Of a DNA stretch of 64,000 nucleotides, positions 53,697 to 64,000 are shown one piece after another. The first letter of the stretch is position 1. Each line of letters begins with the position of its first letter. The notes beneath the pieces are model-generated. The model saw only the letters and a program-made list of their open reading frames with translations. It had not been told where the DNA came from and searched no databases. The position numbers and the translations under genes are program-made. The stretch is from Adineta vaga. Its lineage: Eukaryota; Rotifera. The stretch is taken from the NCBI GenBank assembly GCA_021613535.1, contig CP075497.1, positions 9,548,001 through 9,612,000 of the forward strand, in the 5' to 3' direction.

Positions 53697-54942
53697 ATGA
53701 AAAAAAGTGAATCTTCCAATGAAAATGAAAATGAAAAATATCATACAATTTCATTAAGAAATGATCTTCCACGAATTCCGAAATATTATCAAGAAGAATC
53801 ACTTCATTTCGATGTACCCAATGAATTCTGGATGAAAAAATTAACGTCATCTTCATCTGAAAAATATCATATTCACTTTAGTTCAACAAATGGTCCATGT
53901 AAGTTTGTCATTGTTTTTCAATGAATCATTATATACATATGATTTAGATACATCAATTTGTGAGAATCATCCAATTCTAACTGCTTTTCTTCGTGCATAT
54001 AATTCTCATGAAGATATTATTTTATCACCTGATGATCTATGGTTAATGATTTGTATCTATTTTGCAAAATATGTGAATAATAATTCAACAAAATTTTCTC
54101 ATTTGTTTATTAATAATCAAACGAATCGATCTATAACCATTGAAAATGATCAAACAATTGAATCGAAGTAAATTTTCATCGAAAATGTTTTGTTGAAGAA
54201 ATTATTTCGCTTAATTTTAGTTGGGAAAATTTCCTTCAACAAATACATTTCGAAATGACAGAATTTCTTCCTAATAATATTGTTGATTTATTACAAACGA
54301 AATTTTCTACGACAACAAAAGTCGAATCTCTTCTTTCATCTTTAACTTTAATGAGTACATTTAAAAAATCCTTCGATTATTCATATTTGATAAACTCCTG
54401 TGGAATTCGTCATGTGCATTTTATGGGAAATTTAAATGATTGGATTCTATTACGAGATAAAACAGATCAATTAAGATTATTCAATAAAGATCATGAAGAA
54501 TTTCGAGATTATATTCAAGGAATTTTACCTATCTTCGATCAGTTTATTCAAACGTATCAAGGTCATGTCGATAATCAATTTTGGGATACAATTTTTGATC
54601 TTAATCATATCAAAGATGAATCGAAGTAAAAAAATTTTGTAGAAAAACTTTCTATTTCAATCAAATATTTATTTTAGTCAATCCGATGGAATATCAATCA
54701 ATGGTTGGTTTCTTCGTTTATGCTATGGAATTCATCTAAAGCAAACAAGTTTCATGACATCTATTCAATTAAATTATCTTATCGTACCCGTTCAATTCGA
54801 AAATGAACATGATAATACATCGAAAACTTGTTATATATTAGGAGGTTTTCATGGTGTTTATTCATACAATGAAAAACATCGACCAGTTATGAGTTTAGTT
54901 ATTCTAGATGATGAAACTAGTAGTACAAAACTAGATATTTAA
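53697..54942 (+). CDS. DUF4419 family protein
   Basis: Member of the DUF4419 family, of unknown function. Exons: 53697-53898, 53948-54167, 54221-54625, 54678-54942; 363 residues, in frame. Family blocks in order: ENHPILTAFLRAYNSHEDI with SPDDLWLMICIYFAKYVN, a KFSTTTKVESLLSSL block, SCGIRHVHFMGNLNDWILL, ILPIFDQFIQTYQGHVDNQF with FW, INGWFLRLCYG, and a C-terminal YILGGFHGVYS. No signal peptide or membrane helix, so probably cytosolic. The intron pattern is like its neighbours, so it is resident in this genome. The start is the first in-frame ATG (MKKSESS). AATAAA is at 55094-55099. Confidence 0.85.
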
Positions 54943-55400
54943 ATTTTAATGAGAATTTCGAACTTTGTTTTTTACCATCCAAATATGGAAATAACATATC
55001 AAGTAAAGAGTGGTTTAATTAAAACATTTGTTAGAAAAACTTTCAAAGGAAGTTTTTGACGAGGAAAAATTGAAAGATCAAAAGTTGATTATGAATAAAT
55101 TGACGATTGTTTAGAATTTGTATAAGAATATTTTTCTTTTAATTAAAAATTCTTGTCAGAAACAAATTTAGATCATGTGTCTGATGTTGATTAATGAAAA
55201 TATTCAGATATTTTCCATTTGTTGTTCTTTAAAATTTGTTAAAAATCTAGATTATGTTCTCTGTCAATGCAAGTAAAACTTAGTTTTTTTTTTATAAAAA
55301 GAAAAAGAAATTACATTCCGACTCGTGATTTTCACAAACATTTTTCTACTTGTTTGCTTGAAAAAAACTATCAGTAACCATTCTCGTCATTTAATCTCGA
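54943..55400. other. intergenic spacer
   Basis: AT-rich spacer with an AATAAA at 55094-55099. An acceptor-like tatcag lies about 26 nt before the next ATG. No gene is seen. Confidence 0.5.
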
Positions 55401-56546
55401 ATGAATATGTCTATTAGACCAAATTTTAATCGGACAAGAAATTCCACAAGACGTCCTTCATTCAACAATGGATCGAATGGTTCAAATTTTACTAATGGTG
55501 AAAATATGTTTGACGAAAGTCCGGAAATTTTATTCTATCTTCTGACAACATTGGTCATTCCATCCATTCTTTGTTTTATATTTATCTTCTATAATTTTAT
55601 TCGTTTACCACAATTACGTGGTAAATCAACGAATCTTTCGATTATTTGTCTACTTATTATCAATTTCATTCATGTAAGTTCTACGATGACATCTATATTG
55701 ATTTAAAAAAGAATAATATTTCTTCTACATGTTTAGATATTAATTGATTTACCATTTCGTTCATATTTTCTCTTTACAAGTGAAGTTCTTTTTCGAAAAC
55801 CACTCTTTTGTCTCTTTTGGACATGGTCAGATGTTATATTAACTACTATTGATCTTTTCATCATGGCATTTGCATCAATTGAAAGATATATTTTTGTTTT
55901 TCATCATATTGTTCTTCGTAAACATCATCGTTTATTCTATCAATTACCGATTGCAATATGTTGTGCTATACCAACGATTTGGTATACAGTTTTAATCTTT
56001 GGTTATCCATGTCAAAATTCATTTTCATATTTCATATTTCAATGTGGAACAATTTGTTATCTAACAGATTCTCAAGTATTTAATCATATTGAAAACATTG
56101 GCTTTTTCATGATTCCATTGTGTATTATCGTTGTAAGTAATGGAATATTGGTTGTTCGTGTTCTTATTCAAAAGAAAAATATGAAACGAAAACATCGTCT
56201 TGGTTTATGGCGAAAAAATCTTCGAATGATTAGTCAATTGATGTTCATTGCAATTTTATATATGAGTATCTATGTTCCATCTTGTATTTTATTAGTTTTT
56301 GGTAGTTATGTTCGACGGAATCGATTTCAATCATCGGCAGCAAGTATTCGAACGCGTTATTTTACTCATTTGAAATATTTAGTTATATTTGGATGTCCAT
56401 TTGTGGTACTTGCTGGTCAAAAAGAAATGCATCAAATGCTTAGAAATCTATTTTTATATGTCAAAACTCGACAAACATTACGATGGAAAACAAATATTCA
56501 TCCATTAACAATGATGAACACTCAAAATCGAAGAGAAAATGAGTAA
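55401..56546 (+). CDS. rhodopsin-like GPCR, orphan, rotifer-type
   Basis: Seven-helix receptor. Exons: 55401-55673, 55737-56546; 360 residues. The Asn-rich extracellular N-terminus has several N-glycosylation sequons (NRT, NST, NGS, NFT). TM1 is LLTTLVIPSILCFIFIFY and TM2 LSIICLLIINFIHILIDL. TM3 ends ASIERYIFVFH (ERY motif). TM4 is IAICCAIPTIWYTVLIFGY, followed by Cys-containing ECL2 (YPCQNS..FQCGTICYL). TM5 is IPLCIIVVSNGILVV and TM6 LMFIAILYMSIYVPSCILL. TM7 (YLVIFGCPFVVLAGQ) lacks a clear NPxxY. The short basic tail ends ENE. Such weakly conserved receptors are numerous in bdelloid genomes. The ligand is unknown. AATAAA is at 56608-56613. Confidence 0.78.
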
Positions 56547-57029
56547 GAATTTCAGATTTCTCTTCTATTCTTTTTTTTCTTGTTGTGATGTACAATGACC
56601 ATTTTCAAATAAAGAAGAGATTGATTCAAAGATTCACGATCTTCAATTCATCAAAATATACATCAATTTCAATGAAATCGTGTACAAGGAACATTTTATT
56701 CTGTATTGATTTCTCAAAATAACTTGTATAATCTTTTAGTTGAAATGTGAAAGTCTATACTTACTCATTTGATTTCGATTGCAAAATGAATAAAACGTAC
56801 TATGTCTTTTACATGGTTATTCTATTTTTTTTTTCTTTCGTAACTAAATCAATGAAGAAATTAATCAAGTGAAGAAATCTCTTTTGTTCTTCTTGAAAAA
56901 TCATTCTTGATTAACAATCATTAAACATGGTTATTTTTTCTAATCTAATAAATCTTCACAGAGAGAAGATGAAAAAAAAGAGAAAAGCACACACACATAA
57001 CGAAACACAGAGAAGCAAATTTCTTTCTT
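56547..57029. other. convergent spacer
   Basis: The 3' flanks of the GPCR (AATAAA at 56608-56613, +) and of the four-helix membrane protein on the other strand. No further gene is seen. Confidence 0.5.
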
Positions 57030-58033
57030 TTAAACTTTTGTTTGTCGAACAAATCGAATTTGTTCAGATGGAACAAAACGTTCGGATAGAGTTGGTTGTA
57101 TTAAAATCGAATTGGTTCGTTTTTCATCTTCATCATTCATTGACAATGTAGATGAAGTTGATGAAATTTTCATTTCAACAGTTACGGACGTAAAAAATGA
57201 AATGATTATTAACGCTAAAACGATTAATATACAAATATAAGATGCACCAATATGTATATCTAAGGAATTTTCAATTTGTTGAATAATTAATTCTAAATCT
57301 TTTGTAAATGTATAGATTTGTATTCGAGAATAATGTTGTCGCATGGAATCGAATAAATATAGTGGTTCAACAAGACGATTGCTATTGAATTGTATAAGAA
57401 TAATAATAAGAAAAATAAACGATGTTAATAATGATAAAAGTGAAAATAAACGAAGTAAACTATCATTGAAACAAAATGTATTACATTGTTGTCGAGATAA
57501 TCGTAGAATATTAATAGAAAAGAAGAAGATTTCTAAACTGATTAGTAGTATTAAAAATGTATGAATGATTTTTGCATAGGACGGTGTTTGACATGTACAT
57601 TTGGTATTATTATTGATTATAAGAAGATTTGAAAAAATACATTGATGATGATAATTAATATGATGACATAGACGATAGTTTGTCTCTGAAAATGATGGAA
57701 GATAATTCTGTCCACATTCTCCACCAACGATACAATGAGTTGTTAAACCAAATGAATGTGTTTCATCTACGAAATAGAAAAGAAATGCATTGTTGTCGTT
57801 TTGTTTGCTATGAATTTACCTCGTCGATAGAGTATTGAGATATATTTATCAAGTTCTCCACGAATTAATGGATCCATCGTTTGATCTTCAGATAAAACAT
57901 TAGGAGTATATGTTGACCGGAGTTGTATATATTTCCAATTTGGTAAATATAATGCAAACAAACTTAGAATGAACGATGCCAAACTAAGAATGAGTGATAA
58001 AATAACAAAAATCCGTACGAACGACTGCTTCAT
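57030..58033 (-). CDS. four-helix (claudin/PMP22-like topology) membrane protein
   Basis: Integral membrane protein of unknown function. Exons (minus): 58033-57820, 57766-57030; 316 residues. Helices: about 7-30 (IFVILSLILSLASFILSLF), then after a Cys-containing loop (SFGLTTHC, GGECGQNY) about 129-147, 163-184 (LFSLLSLLTSFIFLIIIL) and 240-262 (YICILIVLALIIISFF). The order of one helix, a long first extracellular loop with a GL..C-type motif, then three helices is that of claudin-like tetraspans. The classic GLWxxC signature is not complete, so the family is unproven. The cytoplasmic tail is Ser/Thr-rich and charged. Confidence 0.65.
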
Positions 58034-61000
58034 TCATTCATTCAGATAATTATCATCGACACAAAAAAGAATTTGACTATTCGGTATTTGGAGAAGTTAA
58101 ATAATCATAAAATAATTGATGTCATATCTGAAAATACAGATTAAAAATTAATCTTAAGAATCAACTGTCTATTAACATTCGTAATAGAATCTTTTTTCAT
58201 AGAAAAGACTCTTCTCAAACAGAATTATGGAGAAGAAAAGATGATTACATACCTGTCTAATGTCAGTCAAAATTGAAGTACTAGAAATAATTTGAGACGT
58301 GTGTCGTCGATCTAGCTGTATTTGTGCTGATGCGTTACAATTAGTTATTAAAGCAGAAAAAAAGACATTATCACGTAGAAAGACAGAAGAGCGAAGAGAA
58401 AAAAGCCAGTGAGCGTATATAAAAACTGTGTGTTTATGACAATCTGACATCATAATGGATTTTTTCTTCTTGTTTCGTATAATTTATGTGGTTAGTGACA
58501 GGTGTATATGAATCTATGTGTACGTTACTCATAAACTAAAATAGTAGCGGATGTGCGTCCGTATTTATGTCAGCTCAATGAGCAGTGATGTTCCTCCCTT
58601 CTCTTCATTCCCTTGTTCAAAGGATTACAGAAATAAAGATAGATAGATGGATAGATAGATAAAAACTAGAGAGAGAGAGAGAGCAAAAGAGCACAAGAGA
58701 CAGAGAAATAGAAAAAGACTCTGAGAATATGTTGGTCACGTATTCATTATATACGAGAGATAGGCGTGCTAATATATTAGTAAAATGATTCTCTGCTTCA
58801 CCTGCACACATACATATATACGTACCCTTTCTAACACTTTATGTAATGTCAATGAATAGTTGTAATAGTAATTCGGACACTTTGTTTCTTTTTCCCTTTA
58901 TGTCAATCTTCTTTTCATATTAAATAGACAGACAGTCAGGCGTAGAAAAAGTAGTAATTCAAAAGAATACCGCCGTTTTCTTTTTTTTAGGAGAAGATGG
59001 AAAAAAACCTAGTAGAAGAGAGAGAAAAAAAGAAAGAAAACTGTAGTTATTTGAATTATTCTGATGATTTTGTTTGCATATTGATTTTAAATAGACGTCA
59101 AGTTACCAACGTCTCTGATCACATCACTTCTTTCTCTCTTGAGTTGACAGATAAAAAAGAACGGCATATGAAGAAGTGATAGAACGATTAAAAGAAAGCA
59201 TCAAGTGTCGATACACATGTGGATGTGAATTGATATCTTTGAAAAAACATCAATGTCTAGAGAGTGTGCTGTACAGAATAAGTGAGTGGCTAACTAAGTA
59301 AATGAAACAACTACTGTGCCTTCATTACGTGCAAATGTTCGAGAGGGAGGATATGACTTTTTATGAAGAATTCACACTCGGAAATCTTGTCAATGCAGTT
59401 CTCTTCTATTGTATAGTAAGCGATGTCACTTTTCTCTTTTCCTCTCTCTCTCTCTTTGTTACATTTTTTTTAAATAGGCGCCCAGAGAGATAAAAAGAAG
59501 ACTTAATAAGTTCATTGTTTGTATCGAGCATAGAAAAAGAGAAAAAGGTGTGGACGATTATTGAAAGATTTTAATCCCATGAGAAAAGGTAATGCAAGTA
59601 GAATTGGTCAGAAAATATGATAAATGAGATCTGACATGCTTGCAATGTCTAAATTAATTTTTCTTTACTAGTTCATTCTCTGGTGTCTGTACTTGTTCGA
59701 TGAAAAGAACAGAATGAGAAGAAAATCGGTTGAATTTTTTTCCTAGACACTCATCGAAGGTTCGATTATAAAGATTCCAGTGGGATTTGTAGCATGACTA
59801 AACTGTCATTGTGGCTGACTAGGCCGTGTATATGTACGTCATTCGAACAAATATTTGATGATAATGGATGCAAGAGACAAAAAAACTCCGACAGACAACA
59901 TTTCCGGACGTGTAAAACATCAGAACATTGATTTTTGAAGCAATGTACAAGATTGATTGATCTTTTTTTCTTCTCTTGTTCTATTCTTGACTTTTTTTCT
60001 TCTCCTCGTTATTTGACAGGTGGGAGACAATGAACAGGAAATCTGTCGAGTATCTCCTTTTCAGCTCATTACGAAAAAATAGATCATTCATCATCATTAT
60101 TATTCGTGTTCTGTATTCTTGACTAGATAGCATCAAATACTTGTTTGTTTAACACAACAGATAGTCAGACAAACATCATTTCCATAAATGAAGGAAAAAT
60201 AAAACATTGATTTCTTCATTTCTTCTTCGTAAACATCTATAGGCATTAATGTACGTGCCTAGATTCTTGTTCTCAAGTAATAAATAACCATAGATATGTA
60301 TATATACATCAATCTAATGAATTAACGAGAAACAGATTACTTCTCTTAACGATACTTATACATATCTAGTAAGGTTCATCTTGTTACATTAAAATTCACC
60401 TTGCCATATTTGTTTACACATTTATAAACAATATGACAAGAAAAATGTGAATCTTTCAAATCAAATCAATTGATAATAGAAAGAAAAAAGTTAAATTTAT
60501 TCTAGCATGAATGAAGAATCAAGTTCTATATATACAAAAGAAATGTCACCTTTGATAATGTGCAAAGTCAGTTATTCAATCGAATATGATTACATCATTC
60601 AATGTTGAATTAGAAAGTTTTAAGAAATATGAAAATCTATTCTTAGAATTGAAATCAATGAAGTTCAAATAAATAGACATGTAATACTTGTAAATTGACA
60701 AGTGAATACAGAATTGTAACATAATGAAAAAGAACTTCCACACATTTTAATGGTATGTCAATAATTTCTAAAAACATTTTAGTCTGTTTATAGAAGTCAA
60801 TTAACACATTAAAATTTTAATAGAAATTAATGACCATTATCAAGGTAAAGTTAAATCAAAAGACTTGAATAAATCCGGTACCATATTGACAAAAAACTTT
60901 GCAAAAGATTATCAATCATATAACGATATTTAGATATCCATTTAGTTGATGAAATGTTTTATTAATCAAAAAAAGACATTAAAATAGCATATTTCTATAA

Positions 61001-61715
61001 GAATTGAATTAGGCTTTATTAAATCATTTAGTTCGATAAAATTGATCTTCGGATATCATCAAAGAACTCAAACAGATAGATATAATTTACCATGTTATGT
61101 GAAAATATCGATCATGTTGCTTAATTCACTTTGAATTACAAGTCGGTCTATTTGTATATTCTCAAGAGACATTGCAGAAATAAAAAAAGGCTTAATCATA
61201 TTCCACGTGTCAACTTTGTTTTTTTTCTAGTCAAATATTGTACTCTCTTGAAAACTTACAAGAAAACGGGCATTTCTAAAAAAATATTCATGGGTTAATT
61301 ATAGTTTTTTTAAATATAACTAACGCCCTCTATCGAATAATATGCGTTTTGATGTATGATTTTGACATTTTTTTTCCAGAAATGATTTATACAAAATATA
61401 ATCTGAAAATTTAAAGAAAATGTAATGAGGTATTTGTCAAAAATCTTACTTGATCTTTTTGAAAGACGAATCCGATTGATTCTTTCATTCTCTTTCTTTC
61501 ACGTGGCTATCGTCAGTTGTTACTTGCTACAATTTATCATTCTCTTCTTCTAACCACTCCTCTTCCTTTGATCTTTTAATGATTCTAATCATTGGCAATA
61601 ATTTTTTTTCTTCTATACTCTTGTAGTTCTCTTAATAACTTCTACGGTGCTTGATCAAATCTATATGTATATGTTCTTGTATATGAATTGACCTGCTGGT
61701 CAGATAACTATACTC
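58034..61715. other. gene-free region
   Basis: About 3.7 kb without a supportable gene. It holds a GATA-type run at 58639-58661 and a GA run at 58669-58683. Short frames at 58172-58453, 58997-59179 and 59302-59493 show no domains. The last 250 bases are pyrimidine-rich and end in an acceptor-like ggtcag 14 nt before the GPR89 ATG. Confidence 0.55.
58639..58683. repeat. GATA and GA microsatellites
   Basis: Imperfect GATA/GATG units followed by a GA run, seen directly in the sequence. Confidence 0.8.
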
Positions 61716-63660
61716 ATGTCTCTTCTAACGGATACAATTGTTGTTACAATCTCTCAAGTATGTTTCTTTTATTTTGAATTGATTGTATCTAAATGAAATG
61801 AATTAAAAAATGAATTTAGATTGTATTTTTCGTTGGTGGTTGGTCGTTTTTCGTTCGTGGTCTATGTCGAAATTATGATGTACGAAATCGTATCGTTATT
61901 CTATGCTTCGCATTAACATTTGCATTGAGTTGTACTATGTTTGAATTGATTATTTTCGAAATTCTTGTTTTCTTGCAACCTGCGTATGTATAATATAATC
62001 TTTATTGCGATCATAAATTCATTTCATATAGATCTCGATATCTTCATTGGCGTATTGGTCTTTATTGTATGCTACTGTTACTTGTATTCTTAATTCCATT
62101 CTATATTGCATATCTATTACTAAATTCAGTTAAAATCGGTAGGATATTTGTTATTTTGAAATTAAATTCATAGTTTTATGACCATTATTTAGTTCGAGAT
62201 TTTCGTCTTGTCATATTTTTTACATTAATTGCGTGGTGTTTTTATTTGTATATGTTCTGGAAACTGGGCAATCCATTTCCGATTTCCAATCGACATGAAT
62301 TCTTTAGTATTGAACAGTGTATAAGTCGAGTTGGAATTATCGGTGTTACAGCAATGGCTATTCTAAGTGGATTTGGTGGTAAGTTAAAAAAACATTCCAC
62401 TCAAAATTAATGTACAATTCAGATGTTTTCTTTCAGCTGTCAATTGTCCATATACATATATGACGTATTTCATTAAAGTAAGTGTAACAAAAATCTATAC
62501 TTTCAAATGGATAAGAATTTTTAATCGTTCGTTTAGCCTGTTACTGATAAAGATATTAGTGATGCACAAAAACGTTTGAAACAAGTCATGGAAATTGTTG
62601 CTACTAAAAAGAAACGTGTTGCTTATATTGAGTATGAAAATTCTTTGAAATCTACATATAATTCTTCATTAAATTCAATGAATAATCGATTGAATTTTTT
62701 CCGTCGAGTATTAAATTCAAGTTTTATGTCACCATCGAATTCAAATATGTCATATAATCTATCAACAATTAAGCAAGATATTGTAACATATGAAGAAATT
62801 TCTTCACAATTATATGGTGTTCTTGTCGATTTACAAGGTGTACAACAACGAATTGAATATTCAAAGACATTGAAAGGCAAATATTTTCATGTCTTAGGAC
62901 ATTTTTTTTCATTATATTGTATATGGAAAATTCTTATCTCATTCATTAATATTATTTTTAATCGAGTGGGAAAAGGTAAGATCAAAGAAATAAATTCAAA
63001 CAAAGAAATTTATTTAAAAAAATATTTTTCTTATTTAGTTGATCCAGTAACACGAGGTATTGAATTAACAGTACATTATTTCAATCTTCAATTCGATGTT
63101 AAATTTTGGTCTCAATATGTTTCATTCATATTGATTGGTATTATTGTTGTTACAAGTATTCGTGGTTTATTAATCACATTAACAAAGGTTAATTAACCAT
63201 TGATTTATCATCATTTTTATCATATTTTCCTTTTTTTGTTCTATAGTTCTTCTATATTATATCCAGTAGTCGTTCGTCAAATGTTATCGTTTTATGTCTT
63301 GCTCAATTGATGGTAGGTAGTTTTCATTGAAAGACTAGGAAATCCGGGATGATTATTTAATGCTTCTTTTCAGGGTATGTATTTCATATCTTCCGTTCTT
63401 CTGATTCGCATGAATATGCCTGCACAATATCGGTACAGTTAATCTTGAAGAGAAGGATATTCTAAATAAAAATAAATTTTGATTTTAGACAAATTATTTC
63501 GCAAGTATTGGGTGATTTACAATTCAATTTCTATCATCGATGGTTCGATTGCATCTTTCTTCTTTCGGCATTATTCAGTATTGGCATTCTTTATTTACAT
63601 TATCGAATATCTCAACAATCAATTACACTCTTTGATAAGAATGTTCAAAAGGTTGAATGA
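61716..63660 (+). CDS. GPR89: Golgi pH regulator (GPR89/GPHR)
   Basis: Multi-pass Golgi membrane anion channel that supports acidification of the Golgi lumen; plant relatives are the GTG proteins. Exons: 61716-61757, 61820-61983, 62032-62138, 62193-62378, 62437-62477, 62537-62975, 63039-63187, 63247-63312, 63374-63432, 63489-63660; 474 residues (human 455). Strongly conserved blocks: SCTMFELIIFEIL, FWKLGNPFPIS, IEQCISRVGIIGVTAMAIL, SGFGAVNCPYTYM, QRIEYSKTLKGKYFHVLG, VDPVTRGIELTVHY, FDVKFWSQYVSFILIGII, TSIRGLLITLTKFFY, SSSRSSNVIVL, GDLQFNFYHRWFD. The central loop (about 200-255) is Ser/Asn-rich and less conserved. All ten exons join in frame. AATAAA is at 63860-63865. Confidence 0.96.
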
Positions 63661-64000
63661 ATGAAAACAAAAATTCCGAGTTTCTATTTTTCGTCTTTTT
63701 TTTATTTAGGTTTATTCTTGATATTTGATTCCTATCTTCCGTATGTGTATGAATGTGTATTTGTCAGCAATAAATGCATTTATGGAAAACTATTGTTGAT
63801 TGATGTCTTGTCAAAAGAGAAAAGATTTCGGCTTCTTTTTTTTAACATATGAAACGAGAAATAAACTTATGTATTTAAATTTGAATTATTATTCAAAGAA
63901 AAACGAATATGAGTAAAAGTATTTAATTTGTGACTGATACTGAGGTCAAACAGCATATTAATCAAAAGAAAATTCTACCACCCACATGTTATTTGCATAG
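63661..64000. other. 3' flank of GPR89
   Basis: T-rich 3' UTR with AATAAA at 63860-63865. The open frame 63661-63852 has no domain. Nothing else is seen before the window ends. Confidence 0.55.

Noticed and set aside
56927-57151. + strand frame overlapping the four-helix membrane protein
   Set aside because: Antisense shadow of the real minus-strand coding exon with no domain.
59757-59775. GGTTCGAT-type box suggesting a tRNA
   Set aside because: No A box, no acceptor stem and no anticodon arm can be drawn around it.

Overview
This is nuclear DNA of a small invertebrate animal, most likely a bdelloid rotifer. It is very AT-rich, with short (about 50-80 nt) GT-AG introns, many short tract repeats and long gene-poor gaps. 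The genes are clearly metazoan: a Hox3 homeobox gene, an NR2E nuclear receptor, a Quaking-type STAR protein, a PKA catalytic subunit, a P2X receptor, EOGT and GPR89. The rotifer call rests on the style of the receptor proteins, the DUF4419 gene and 3' splice acceptors sitting just before start codons (bdelloids use spliced-leader trans-splicing). It is an inference; no rRNA or mitochondrial marker is present. All exon models were built by hand from reading frames, splice sites and family conservation, and every joined model keeps frame from ATG to stop.

Layout. 1-5.6 kb: no recognisable gene. 5.6-23.2 kb, all on the + strand and widely spaced: regulatory genes Hox3 (5588-7511), NR2E/tailless-like receptor (9901-11732), Quaking-like RNA-binding protein (13891-17114) and PKA catalytic subunit (21883-23178, with two in-frame alternative first exons upstream). 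24.7-26.7 kb: P2X ATP-gated channel (+). 26.8-35.8 kb: a compact minus-strand run, in transcription order ANKAR-like A, COA1-like (with the whole MAK16 gene inside its second intron, same strand), EOGT, then a short MYST acetyltransferase. 35.8-38.2 kb: spacer with a diverged direct repeat and decayed reading frames. 38.2-41.3 kb: ANKAR-like B (+), a divergent paralogue of A. 41.6-43.2 kb: peptide-type GPCR (-). 43.2-48.6 kb: gene desert. 48.6-58 kb: accessory-looking genes: a secreted protein with two copies of an unrecognised module, a Thr-rich linker and a chitin-binding domain; a four-helix GPCR fragment; a DUF4419 protein; a second GPCR; and a four-helix membrane protein. 58-61.7 kb: no gene. 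61.7-63.7 kb: Golgi pH regulator GPR89/GPHR.

Most striking observations: a 6-nt microexon coding two residues of the Hox3 recognition helix, so that skipping stays in frame; three interchangeable PKA N-termini, only one of which has a myristoylation-type start; a ribosome-biogenesis gene (MAK16) nested on the same strand in a mitochondrial-assembly gene (COA1); acceptor-like AG sites abutting the ATGs of a tightly packed run, suggesting trans-splicing; a 17-bp perfect hairpin in an intron whose retention gives a second ANKAR C-terminus; and an internally duplicated secreted domain I cannot assign.
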